This document shows positions 19,694 to 27,812 of a DNA stretch of 40,352 nucleotides, piece after piece (position 1 is the first letter of the stretch; each line of letters opens with the position of its first letter). This DNA comes from a virus, in the IMG/VR virus record IMGVR_UViG_3300010400_000032, positions 1 to 40,352 of that record; one strand, given 5' to 3'. A program made the translations under genes and the position numbers. Below the pieces are notes generated by a model that did not search any database, had not been told where the DNA came from, and was given only the letters and a program-made list of their open reading frames with translations.

Positions 19694-20284
19694 TTAGCCA
19701 CACTGTGCAACGAGTGCAGTTGAGCGAGGGTTGCGGGTCAGGGTCACACGTGAAGGTCTTTCGAGTGCGTAGAAGCCGTTCCCGGTGGAGCGGGTCTCAT
19801 CACATGCAGCTCCTAACTTTGCCGTCCCGACAGCACGTCCACGATCAAACGCGAATGTCGTTTCATTTGGACGCACGTCGTAAGCCGTGGGTGCCGTCAC
19901 AGTCAGGTTGGTCGGCGGATTCGGGGGACCAGCGGGGCGGACGTTCGTCTTGCACGCAACATTTGAGGGGAGCGAGTCTCCCGCTGCGGAAAGTGCAATG
20001 ACCCGGTAGCAGTTCTGGCCAGCAACAGCGCCGTTGTGGATGTAGGTGAGCGCAGTGACATTCGTCGCAACCGTCGTGAAAGTACCGGTAGTCGTTGCAG
20101 AACGTTCAACGCGGTATCCCAGAACTGGACAGGATGTAATTGGCTCCCCGGTGGAGCAGGTTGTGGGGCCCAACCAGGCAAGGACATTCGTGTCCCATGG
20201 CTGGGTCTGCGCGCGGGCAATGCCCACAACGCAACTGACGAACAGAACGAGCGCGAGTGCGCCGATGAAGCGGTGGTCTTTCAC
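19694..20284 (-). CDS. Secreted fibronectin-III-like protein in the lysis block
   Basis: The gene encodes 196 residues from GTG 20284, overlapping the holin stop by 4 nt; longer in-frame starts run through the holin gene and are not used. A signal peptide (FIGALALVLFVSCVVGIARA) with likely cleavage after Ala-Arg-Ala opens it. An Fn3-like fold follows (LGYRVERSATTTGTF, NCYRVIALSAAGDS), then a Pro-rich linker and a basic tail. Four Cys suggest periplasmic disulphides. Its translational link to the holin suggests a role in lysis or superinfection; no known relative is named. Confidence 0.65.
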   Translation of the reverse strand: MKDHRFIGALALVLFVSCVVGIARAQTQPWDTNVLAWLGPTTCSTGEPITSCPVLGYRVERSATTTGTFTTVATNVTALTYIHNGAVAGQNCYRVIALSAAGDSLPSNVACKTNVRPAGPPNPPTNLTVTAPTAYDVRPNETTFAFDRGRAVGTAKLGAACDETRSTGNGFYALERPSRVTLTRNPRSTALVAQCG

Positions 20285-20511
20285 TGTGGTGTCTCCTGTG
20301 GATCTGAACTTGCGCGCTGGCGATTGAACCAATAGCCGAGAATCATCAGGACTCCGGCTGTGAGTACGGAAATGAGCGCCTTTACGGTGTCCGCCCATGC
20401 CTCGGGCGTATCGACCTTTCCGTGGAGGAAGGTGGATAGAACGAAGAAGTACCCGACGAGGTAGACGAGCGTTAACGCCGCCTGCATGTAGCCTGTTTCG
20501 CGGTGGGTCAT
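20281..20511 (-). CDS. Holin (two membrane helices, class II-like)
   Basis: The protein has 76 residues. Two hydrophobic spans, AALTLVYLVGYFFVLSTFL (about 11-29) and VKALISVLTAGVLMILGYWF (about 43-62), are joined by a short charged loop, with a polar basic-acidic tail. Size and topology fit class II holins. Start and stop overlap the DUF5675 gene and the secreted protein gene by 4 nt, forming a tight lysis cassette with the spanins downstream. Confidence 0.75.
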   Translation of the reverse strand: MTHRETGYMQAALTLVYLVGYFFVLSTFLHGKVDTPEAWADTVKALISVLTAGVLMILGYWFNRQRASSDPQETPQ

Positions 20512-20981
20512 GTCGCTTCCTCAATGGTGAGCGTGTGATCGTCGGTCCACGGAACAAGCGCTTGAAGCTTGTCCATGGCCTTGCGTGAATTGGTGAACAT
20601 GTACTGTCCGTCAGGGGCTTTCGTGACGCTCAAACCCGGGGCAATACATCCCTCTAACTGGTGCACGAATCCAGCAGGATGAAGGAGACAGGTCGCCCGA
20701 TCCTCATCCGGATCGTGGTCGTCGCCTTCGTAGTGGATAACATCCAGATCGAAGTTCACGAGCGCCCACGTTTTCGGATGCTTCACCGAGTCGTGCCGTA
20801 CAAGTTGGTAAGTCCCGCACGGCACACAAGACTGGCCCTTCAATCCACCCTTGCAAGTGGTCGAAGGTATCCACGGCCGTTCAAGCGTGCAGAGCGTGAG
20901 CGAGACTTCAGGGATCAATAGAAGCCCCAATGTGCAGTCGTGCGAGGGCTGTTGCTTCTCACGGCGAATGGTGAGCTTCAC
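20508..20981 (-). CDS. DUF5675 protein, best endolysin candidate
   Basis: The protein has 157 residues. The DUF5675 pattern is present: LCTLERPWIPS (30-40), CVPCGTYQLVRH (52-63), VIHYEGD (81-87) and a GC-containing QLEGCIAPGL (108-117). There is no signal peptide. This family is commonly found next to holins. The His83, His101/His107 and Gly-Cys-Ile (111-113) arrangement loosely recalls L,D-transpeptidase folds, but no activity is established. No lysozyme, amidase or transglycosylase is seen elsewhere, so this is the likeliest peptidoglycan enzyme. Confidence 0.65.
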   Translation of the reverse strand: MKLTIRREKQQPSHDCTLGLLLIPEVSLTLCTLERPWIPSTTCKGGLKGQSCVPCGTYQLVRHDSVKHPKTWALVNFDLDVIHYEGDDHDPDEDRATCLLHPAGFVHQLEGCIAPGLSVTKAPDGQYMFTNSRKAMDKLQALVPWTDDHTLTIEEAT

Positions 20982-21217
20982 CGCTGCACACCCTGTCGTC
21001 TCAGCAGCAACTCAAGTTCCATCTCATGTCGCGTCAACATGCCGGCGTGCTCATGCCGCGACTCACGTAGGGATTTCACTTCCTCCGCAAGCGCTGCCAC
21101 TTTCACTTCCGCAATGGCAATTGCAACAGCAGTACCCTTCTGCGCGCCGTAATAGGCAGCGATCCATGGGCCGATGAGGGCAACAATGGCGAGCGTGATT
21201 TCGAGCCAGAGCGGCAT
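20978..21217 (-). CDS. Small membrane protein with coiled coil (holin/antiholin-like)
   Basis: The protein has 79 residues. One N-terminal span (LEITLAIVALIGPWIAAYYG) is followed by an Ala/Glu/Arg-rich coiled-coil helix with LRESRHEHAGMLTRHEMELE. Start and stop overlap neighbours. It could be an antiholin or accessory to the two-span holin. Confidence 0.65.
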   Translation of the reverse strand: MPLWLEITLAIVALIGPWIAAYYGAQKGTAVAIAIAEVKVAALAEEVKSLRESRHEHAGMLTRHEMELELLLRRQGVQR

Positions 21218-21396
21218 CAGAATTTCAGCGCCAACCCGAGGGCTAACAGCAGCGCACCAACGATCCAGTAAGCCTTGACCCGCTTACCTCCGGTGATGGT
21301 GTACTCGTCGGTCTGCGTTCCACCAAACACGACGGTGTAGGTGAGCCAGTTCCACAGCGTTCCGTTTCGGATGATGATCTCGTCATTACCGGGCAT
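21217..21396 (-). CDS. Small single-span membrane protein (59 aa)
   Basis: Start ATG 21396, which overlaps the preceding gene by 11 nt. A hydrophilic N-terminal part with an aromatic cluster (NGTLWNWLTYTVVFGG) and a C-terminal span (AYWIVGALLLALGLALKF). Such proteins occur in phage lysis or virion-exit blocks without known role. Confidence 0.6.
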   Translation of the reverse strand: MPGNDEIIIRNGTLWNWLTYTVVFGGTQTDEYTITGGKRVKAYWIVGALLLALGLALKF

Positions 21397-21715
21397 GTTT
21401 ACTCTCCTGCTTCGCTCTGAATTCCATGTACTCGTTGATTGCCACTCGAGATTCGGTCTCTGTCCGTCGTTGCTGTGCGAGTAGTTGATCGAAATTGTTC
21501 TGCCACGCCTGCTGCTGGATGTGCAGCAACTCGCGGTTCGCGCGGCTGTCACTGTGAGAATCAATGGCGAAACCCAAGGCGACGATTGCGACCGCGAGCA
21601 GCGCGATATTCGTCACCACGTTTCCATCGATGCGGGCGGATGACTTAGATCCTGTAGCCTTGTCCCCTACCTCGAGGACATCATCGATCTGGCTGTCACT
21701 GTTGATCAGGCGCAT
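21386..21715 (-). CDS. Membrane protein with periplasmic-type coiled coil (109 aa)
   Basis: A central span (VVTNIALLAVAIVALGFAID, about 33-52) is flanked by a polar N-terminal domain and a Gln/Arg/Glu-rich coiled coil. It overlaps both neighbours by 11-20 nt. Part of a run of four small membrane proteins upstream of the endolysin candidate. Confidence 0.6.
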   Translation of the reverse strand: MRLINSDSQIDDVLEVGDKATGSKSSARIDGNVVTNIALLAVAIVALGFAIDSHSDSRANRELLHIQQQAWQNNFDQLLAQQRRTETESRVAINEYMEFRAKQESKHAR

Positions 21716-21989
21716 CTGGCCCTCCGCGAGTGATCTTTCCCTCGAGCGTGTCCTGCCGTTTGTCGAGACGTGAAACCTCGCGGTCTATCTGCCGCTGCTG
21801 GAATTCCTGTGCGGCCTGAAGGACGGCGATGGACTTGCCGAAGTTCCACCAAGCACCAACGAGTCCGAGGATGGCGGCGACAAGAAGCGTGTCCTGTACA
21901 CCCTTAGGAAGATAGCCGTTGCCGCTACGTTCGTAGTGATTGCCGCGCTTACTGCTAACTTCCTCTGCTTTGGCGTCTATTTCGCTCAT
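21696..21989 (-). CDS. Membrane protein with coiled coil (97 aa)
   Basis: A polar N-terminal 30 residues, then a span (VQDTLLVAAILGLVGAWWNF) and a helical Gln/Arg/Asp-rich tail (FQQRQIDREVSRLDKRQDTL). Topology resembles the previous two genes, so they may form a hetero-oligomer or be duplicated and diverged. The end overlaps the next gene by 20 nt. Confidence 0.6.
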   Translation of the reverse strand: MSEIDAKAEEVSSKRGNHYERSGNGYLPKGVQDTLLVAAILGLVGAWWNFGKSIAVLQAAQEFQQRQIDREVSRLDKRQDTLEGKITRGGPDAPDQQ

Positions 21990-22027
21990 GTTGGCGTAAA
22001 CCTGCTAGGATTTCTGCGGGAGGCAGC

Positions 22028-22267
22028 ATGTACAAAGCATTCGACCGGCTCGCTCATTGGCGCCCGGCCTGGCTCATTCACTTCCTTGAATGGCGCTGGT
22101 GCGTGTTCCTGGCGCGATGCAAACGCGGCACCTGCACACTCAAGTCCGTGCGCTTCGACTGCACCATGAACCCCATCGAGCGGGCGTGTTGGCGCTGCGG
22201 AAAGGCCGAGCGTTGGGACAAGTTCGCGCAGGCGTGGCTTCAAACTCGCGGCCAAATTCATCTGTAA
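22028..22267 (+). CDS. Plus-strand moron candidate between lysis block and tailspike
   Basis: The protein has 79 residues. A strong GGGAGG lies 4 nt before ATG 22028, and the gene opposes its late neighbours. The product has WRPAWLIHFLEWRWCVFLARC, RGTC and CWRCGKAERW, a Cys/Trp-rich, basic composition suggesting a zinc site and membrane association. Placement outside the late operon's direction indicates separate expression, possibly in the lysogen. The minus-strand frame here (21986-22273) has a GTGA overlap but lacks protein-like composition. Confidence 0.55.
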   Translation: MYKAFDRLAHWRPAWLIHFLEWRWCVFLARCKRGTCTLKSVRFDCTMNPIERACWRCGKAERWDKFAQAWLQTRGQIHL

Positions 22268-22269
22268 CG

Positions 22270-24339
22270 TCACGGGCGGCGCTCCGCACTAACTCTCAAA
22301 GTGTGAGCTGCGAGATCAATGGCACCGACGCCGACCTCGTTCATATAGCGCACGCGGATCGTGCCGGCAGGCTCAACCTCTGGAATGATGATGATTCCCT
22401 GCAAGTCGATATCCGCCGAGCAGAAGGCGTAGTCGCCCTTTTTCGCTCCTGTACAGGTGACGCTGATTCCCTGACCTGATCCATCGGCAAGACTCGCAGG
22501 GTCAGCGGCGGCGTTGACGCCGACCATGTACCCCTCATTACTCCAGAGCCCACCGTTCCAGGTGACGTTCGAGAAGAAGGTGAACGTGCCGTGACCCGAA
22601 CGAACACGAATGTCCGTGTCATGCATTCGGCAAGTCGTATCGAAGGTGGTAGCAGCACCGCAGGTGATCGCATTCACCGCAGTTCCGGCGCTGTTGTTCT
22701 GGATGATGCAATCGACGTTTCTGATCTTCAGGCGTGACACCGCCGTCGTATCGCTCTGCACGTTTATGAACGCAACAAGCGGCGAACACTTGATGTTCTC
22801 AATCACGATCTCATTGGCTGGATCGTTGTTGATAAGCGTTCCGCCGCCAGACAGATCGAAGAAATAGCCGTCCTTTTCATCTGGGGCGCCCACCAGCGCG
22901 TTGTAGTCGTTCGGCTGGCGGAACTCGCTGATATTACGCAGCGTAAGACCTGCACCACGATTGAGCGTGCAGAAGGTGGTGCACGAAGAATAAAGGATGT
23001 TCTCAACCACGGTGTTAGGACCGCGCAGTTGCACGCCGATTGGCGTATTCATGATCGTGAGATTCCTAAAGAAGGAATCAACCGCGCCCTGGTGGCCGCC
23101 AACTCCTGAACCTTCGGCAGGATTGCCGACGATCATGCCGCCATCTACACCGCAGAATCTCGATGGGATACCACCTGAGGTGTCGAAGGCACGACGGTTG
23201 TTGCGAGCCTTGAGATTCGAAGCCCAAACCGCCGTACAGCTATTGACCTGAATGGCGTAACCCAAACCAGTGACATAGCTATCGTCGATCTCGCAATCAC
23301 GCAAAATCAGGTGGAAGGAATCGACGGGACCAATACCGGTTGAAGTTGCGTACCGCACTCGAGCACGCACACGTCCGGTACAGGAGTCCAATCCCAAACC
23401 AATGGCCGCCGTCGCTGATCCGAAGTCGATGTCTAGACCGTCAATATCAACTTCTTTGAGCGACGCTACGGTTATCGTTACCGTCTCTGCCGAAACGTCG
23501 TAATCGTTAAGCGTAGGGATTGCGAGCGTTACGGTGGTGCCAGAGATGTCGGCAATCCGGTTCACCTCTCCACGATTGACGGTTGCCTCGTAGAGCCAAG
23601 TGGCGGTCGAGACGAGTTTGATGCGCTGGCCAATGGCGAAACCCGTGGCGCTCGTGACGGTGATTGTCTTTTTGCCAACTCGCACATCTGCCGCAAGTGT
23701 CGTCGTGGCGACTGTGGTCACGGTGGCGCGTTGCAGGCAGGTGAAGGCCCCATTCGGCGCGAGCTTCAGATTGCGGATGATGAGCTTGCCGGCTTCCGGG
23801 AATGTCAGCCCGGAGGAGATAGAGTAGGAATCAGCAGGTTCGCCATAAATCGGCAGTCCCGTGTTGAATGCGTTCTGAATTGCGGTCTTGTTCGCTGCCG
23901 CAGTTCCTGTGACTGAGGCGCCATATCGACGCACGTCGCCGTAGTAGAAATTAAGATTGGTCGCGTTGCCATTCTCAGCGGCAATCGCCGGATATTCGAT
24001 TGCAGTGAAATTGACGAGGCCCGGGGTACCGGCGGCAAGGTCGGTACGAAGAGACGACCCTTCCGGCGCAATGTCGTCCTTCGTATAGATCGTGAGCCCG
24101 TCAACATCCTGAATAACGAGTTTGATCAGCGGGTAAACAGTCGGATCGACATGAAAAGCGGGGAAAAACCCGTCCGATTGCGATTCGACGGGGTTCGCCT
24201 GTTCCACGTCATACGCATCTGTGGTATGCAGGACGACAAATTCATCGGTGCCAGCAGTGTAGACGTAGATTTTGGCAGCCACGCGGGGCACGCCGTTCTG
24301 GTCCACGACCATTTGACGCGGAAGGTAGACAATGGCCAT
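22270..24339 (-). CDS. Tailspike with P22-type head-binding domain and beta-helix
   Basis: The protein has 689 residues. Residues 1 to about 110 resemble the phage P22 tailspike head-binding domain (VYLPRQMVVDQNGVPRVAAK, then YPLIKLVIQDVDGLTIYTKD). A short linker and GDVRRYGASVTGTAAANKTA (about 133-152) open a right-handed beta-helix of pectate-lyase-3 type. The rest has beta-rung repeats and a C-terminal trimerisation-like part. It would bind and perhaps cleave host surface polysaccharide. It is preceded by a terminator module and follows the ejection protein genes, as P22 gene 9 does. Confidence 0.85.
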   Translation of the reverse strand: MAIVYLPRQMVVDQNGVPRVAAKIYVYTAGTDEFVVLHTTDAYDVEQANPVESQSDGFFPAFHVDPTVYPLIKLVIQDVDGLTIYTKDDIAPEGSSLRTDLAAGTPGLVNFTAIEYPAIAAENGNATNLNFYYGDVRRYGASVTGTAAANKTAIQNAFNTGLPIYGEPADSYSISSGLTFPEAGKLIIRNLKLAPNGAFTCLQRATVTTVATTTLAADVRVGKKTITVTSATGFAIGQRIKLVSTATWLYEATVNRGEVNRIADISGTTVTLAIPTLNDYDVSAETVTITVASLKEVDIDGLDIDFGSATAAIGLGLDSCTGRVRARVRYATSTGIGPVDSFHLILRDCEIDDSYVTGLGYAIQVNSCTAVWASNLKARNNRRAFDTSGGIPSRFCGVDGGMIVGNPAEGSGVGGHQGAVDSFFRNLTIMNTPIGVQLRGPNTVVENILYSSCTTFCTLNRGAGLTLRNISEFRQPNDYNALVGAPDEKDGYFFDLSGGGTLINNDPANEIVIENIKCSPLVAFINVQSDTTAVSRLKIRNVDCIIQNNSAGTAVNAITCGAATTFDTTCRMHDTDIRVRSGHGTFTFFSNVTWNGGLWSNEGYMVGVNAAADPASLADGSGQGISVTCTGAKKGDYAFCSADIDLQGIIIIPEVEPAGTIRVRYMNEVGVGAIDLAAHTLRVSAERRP

Positions 24340-24356
24340 CGATCTCTCCGGGAAAA

Positions 24357-24382
24357 TGAAAAGGCCGCCCTGGTGGCGGCCT
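24357..24382 (-). terminator. Intrinsic terminator ahead of the tailspike gene
   Basis: Minus-strand AGGCCGCC and GGCGGCCT form an 8-bp stem with a 5-nt loop, followed by TTTTC. The leader CATTTTCCCGGAG and start ATG 24339 follow. One of the repeated terminator-RBS modules. Confidence 0.75.
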
Positions 24383-24475
24383 GCGTATCAACCAAAGAAC
24401 CCGAGCGAATCGAGCACGGGCGAGGATTTCAAATTCAGTTTCGGAATCCTGTTTGCTTTAGGATTCCCGCTACTG

Positions 24476-26563
24476 TTAGTTCTGCTGGTTCTTGCCTTGC
24501 TGCTTAAGAACTTCGGCTAGTTCCTTCAAGTCAGGATCTCCGGAATTCGCCGCCTGATTGATGAGCGCCGGCAAAGCGCTTTGCGGTGCCTTGGTCGTCT
24601 TGGCTAACCACTTCACCGCATTTGGATTGGTCATCACCCGAGCTGCGAGATTCGCCCCACCAATGCCCGCTGTTATTGCCGCTGCTGTTTTAGGATTTCC
24701 CGTAGCAAGCGCCGTCATAATTCCGACAGCCGCGCTCGTTTGCGCGACAGCTTGAGATGTGCCGGATGGATTACGAAATACCGCAGAACCTTCACGCAGA
24801 TTCGATGAGACCTTTGCAATCTGATCCATGTCCTGACGGAATGCCTTTCCATAGCGATCAAACAATGCGGCTTTTGCCTGCGGAGACATGGAATTCCAGT
24901 TGGTGAGAAATGTCTCAGTAGAGAACTTCTCCCCGAGATCATCCTGACGACCAGCGGTAGCTCGACCTAATCGGCGCAGGACACCTGCTGACAGCATCCT
25001 CTGCGCATCATCAGGCAGGCTCTGCATGACAGCACGGAGGGTAGTAGCGCCTTCCTTCGCGCCAGACGTGGCTGCTCTAAATACAGCCTCAGGGCCGCCG
25101 TTCTTGTCGATAACCGAGGAAATGACATCCAGGCGCTTCATGCCGGCGGCGTGATACTGATTCGCGCGAGTCAAAGCAGATTCTGCTTGAGGGCCTACGG
25201 CTTTCGCGTTCTCGTTCAAATCATCTGACAACGCCGAATACAACTTTTTCCACTGCGAACGCGGGACGTCTCCATTGAAAGGAGCGTCAGCAAGCTGTTC
25301 ACCCACGATAGAACGAATCTTTTTCACAGCCTCGTATGGTATGGCGTTGTTTCCGGTCTTGAGATCCGCATTCAATGCGGTCTTTATTTCGCTGATTTTC
25401 GAATTGATGAAGAACTTCGATGTCTTTTCGGCCCCAGGAATTGGGGTGGTGAGTTCATCCAGTGCCGCAACCGTTTTGGGAAGGACAAACGGCGCATCTT
25501 TCTTAACAAACCTGTCTAACTGATCGTAGTTGGCAGATGACTTGGCCTTGAATTGCTCAATGAAACCGCCTTCACCAGTAATGCCTTTGGTGATGGCACG
25601 GCCTGCCTGTTCGCCACTTGAGCGAGGAGCGAGCTTTGTAGCGAGTTCTTCGATCTTTGAACCAAGCTGCTGACCTTGCGTCTCGCCCTTCGCCGCCATC
25701 CTTCCGGCGCCTCCCGGAGTTCTCGTGAGAAGAGACTCGCTTGCTCGCGCAATACGCGATTCTGTAGCCTGCCCGATGGATGGAGTAGTTCCGGCATCCT
25801 CGAATGCCTTGATGTTCTCTTGAACTTTCTGGCGGCCTTCCTCTCCACCCCTTGCAAGCTGTCGCGTTCCTTGTGCGGCAGTAACACGCAAAACTCCGGG
25901 AGCTACGCCCCCCGCAAATCCTGCGGCCTGCACGAGTTCATTCGGAGCCCCATGCTCGGCAGCGAACTGTGCAGATTCCGCGCCAGTGATTCCTGATATC
26001 GCAGTAGGAGTAACCGGAGCACCAGTTGCAGGCGCGAGCAGAGCACTGGAAGTACCTTGTCCACCCGCAAACAGATATCTCGAGACGGCATCATCGGGAC
26101 GCGGATTTGCTGCTGGTTGCCCTGGAAGCTTGTTGAACTGATTTGCGAGGTAGTCACCGCTTCCGAAATCCTGTCCGCGATCTCCAACCTGCAATGCCGA
26201 TGGAATCTGAGGATAGGAGGCAGTGGGAATCAAATTCCCATTCTCATCTACGTCGAATGTTTTTCCGCTTCCATAGGGTCCTGGTTTTCCACCGGCAGGC
26301 ATTTCAGGACCACTCGCGACGAGATTGTGACCGGTGCCAAGAAGCGCTTTTCCGAGATCACGGATGTTCGCAACTGCGTCCACTGGAATACCAAGGATGT
26401 GCGCTACACCAGAATTGAAACCTGCTGCATACGCTCCAGCTCGCTCGGTGCCTGTAGCGCCCGGCTTCTCCTGCTTTTGCTGGACAGGGCTTGAGAATGA
26501 GGCGTAGGGATCATTCCCGGACTGCTCAACAGGAGAGGAAAAGGCTGCGTACGGATCGGCCAT
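24476..26563 (-). CDS. DNA ejection (pilot) protein, third of three (gp16 position)
   Basis: The protein has 695 residues. It is predominantly helical and Ala/Gly/Gln-rich, beginning with a repeated motif DPYAAFSSP and DPYASFSSP, and has low-complexity N-terminal 200 residues. The middle is rich in charged helices (FVKKDAPFVLPKTVAALDEL). The C-terminus has hydrophobic segments (AVGIMTALATGNPKTAAAIT) suited to membrane interaction. It lies just before the tailspike, as P22 gp16 does. It would be injected with DNA to help pass the envelope. Assignment is by position and composition. Confidence 0.65.
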   Translation of the reverse strand: MADPYAAFSSPVEQSGNDPYASFSSPVQQKQEKPGATGTERAGAYAAGFNSGVAHILGIPVDAVANIRDLGKALLGTGHNLVASGPEMPAGGKPGPYGSGKTFDVDENGNLIPTASYPQIPSALQVGDRGQDFGSGDYLANQFNKLPGQPAANPRPDDAVSRYLFAGGQGTSSALLAPATGAPVTPTAISGITGAESAQFAAEHGAPNELVQAAGFAGGVAPGVLRVTAAQGTRQLARGGEEGRQKVQENIKAFEDAGTTPSIGQATESRIARASESLLTRTPGGAGRMAAKGETQGQQLGSKIEELATKLAPRSSGEQAGRAITKGITGEGGFIEQFKAKSSANYDQLDRFVKKDAPFVLPKTVAALDELTTPIPGAEKTSKFFINSKISEIKTALNADLKTGNNAIPYEAVKKIRSIVGEQLADAPFNGDVPRSQWKKLYSALSDDLNENAKAVGPQAESALTRANQYHAAGMKRLDVISSVIDKNGGPEAVFRAATSGAKEGATTLRAVMQSLPDDAQRMLSAGVLRRLGRATAGRQDDLGEKFSTETFLTNWNSMSPQAKAALFDRYGKAFRQDMDQIAKVSSNLREGSAVFRNPSGTSQAVAQTSAAVGIMTALATGNPKTAAAITAGIGGANLAARVMTNPNAVKWLAKTTKAPQSALPALINQAANSGDPDLKELAEVLKQQGKNQQN

Positions 26564-27810
26564 CAGTGTTTGACCCTACGCTTACCGTCTAATCCAACGA
26601 ATTCAGTTCCTGACGGAAGCGTTGCCGCCTCCTCGGGAGAAAGCGGTTTATTGATATCAGCAGCATTGTTCGTTGCGCCACTCGGATATCCGAAAGCACC
26701 GGCCCTCATCGCATCACGTGTGGCCTTTCCTGCCGCCTCGCCTTCTCTTGTGATCATGTCGAGGGCTGCGTTATAGGCTTCTGGACTATCCGCATTTTCC
26801 AAAATGCGATGATTTTCAGCGCGTTTGTCCTTGTCAGTACCACCTCGTGCGGCAAGTACGTCGTACGCATTGAGTACAGTCTGAGTAGCGACAAACAAAC
26901 GCTTGAGATTCGGGTCGGAAATTGAAGCCTGTCCTGCCTGCTTTAGACGATTGAACGGAACGAACGAACCTCTATCTACATTAGCACTTGCATCTTTTGC
27001 GATGGGAATGAAGCCGCGCAATTCATTGTTAGCGACTTCAACCCGTCCACCCATTGACGCCGCAGTTTGGGTAGCCTTTCCAACGGACTTGAAATCAATT
27101 GAATTACTGGCCGCGAGATGCGCAATGTCATCCGGAGATAACCCGTCGTATTTCTTAAGCAACCCCTGGTACATTGCCAATTGCTGCTCTTTAGCTCTAA
27201 ATCCTGCCGGCGGCGAATACCCAGCAGCAACGAAAGCTGCTTGTAACGCCTGCACTTGCGGATCATCAAAACCAGATGTAGCAGGAACCTTTGCGGGCGC
27301 GCGAGGCGCCGAATAACGCACAAGATCAGCAGCATTTCCTGAGTTCTGAAACTTGGCAAATGATTCGGGCGTGTAATCGCCTGGCTGGAATACCCCAATG
27401 CGTTTTCCATCCCCAGAGGTAGGCTGCTCGCCGAGCTGCGCGAGCGCATGGGCCTTAAGGCCGCTGGCATCCGCCTTGACCTGATCATCTGAGAGCGCTG
27501 CCCAACTACCAGCACCATGCTTCACTTCGTAGTTGCGCGCGAATTCACTGAACTGGCTTTCAACAAGTGCTTTGGGATTCGGCGCAGCCTCAATGCTCGA
27601 TGCTGCTGAGGCAAGACGCTGCCAGTCAAGTTTCTGGCCTGCGGCTTGGCTTGCAGCAGCATTCGCTGTCCGATTCGCCTGCATCTGCTGGACCTGCTCG
27701 CCCATGTACATGTTGCGAATGCGGTCGTTTTCGGCTTCGCGGCGCATTCCCTTAATGGCCTCTGCGGTCTGGATGATCCGCCCGAGGTCGAGATTCTGAA
27801 AGTCAGCCAT
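26563..27810 (-). CDS. DNA ejection protein, second of three (gp20 position)
   Basis: The protein has 415 residues. The N-terminal helical part (LDLGRIIQTAEAIKGMRREA, then MYMGEQVQQMQANR) is typical of phage internal ejection proteins. The central region is Gln/Ala/Lys-rich, with charged helices and a basic end. Shares a 1-nt overlap with the next gene. The role in DNA delivery is inferred from synteny with P22 gp20. Confidence 0.65.
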   Translation of the reverse strand: MADFQNLDLGRIIQTAEAIKGMRREAENDRIRNMYMGEQVQQMQANRTANAAASQAAGQKLDWQRLASAASSIEAAPNPKALVESQFSEFARNYEVKHGAGSWAALSDDQVKADASGLKAHALAQLGEQPTSGDGKRIGVFQPGDYTPESFAKFQNSGNAADLVRYSAPRAPAKVPATSGFDDPQVQALQAAFVAAGYSPPAGFRAKEQQLAMYQGLLKKYDGLSPDDIAHLAASNSIDFKSVGKATQTAASMGGRVEVANNELRGFIPIAKDASANVDRGSFVPFNRLKQAGQASISDPNLKRLFVATQTVLNAYDVLAARGGTDKDKRAENHRILENADSPEAYNAALDMITREGEAAGKATRDAMRAGAFGYPSGATNNAADINKPLSPEEAATLPSGTEFVGLDGKRRVKH

Positions 27811-27812
27811 CG

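Noticed and set aside
19694-20557. 287-residue version of the secreted Fn3-like protein
   Set aside because: The extra N-terminal residues are Arg/Pro-rich shadow of the holin and DUF5675 genes; the GTG at 20284 gives a proper signal peptide and a 4-nt overlap.
21986-22273. Minus-strand 95-codon frame after the tailspike with a GTGA overlap
   Set aside because: Composition looks random, no good binding site, and the opposite strand has a strong ribosome binding site and Cys motif.
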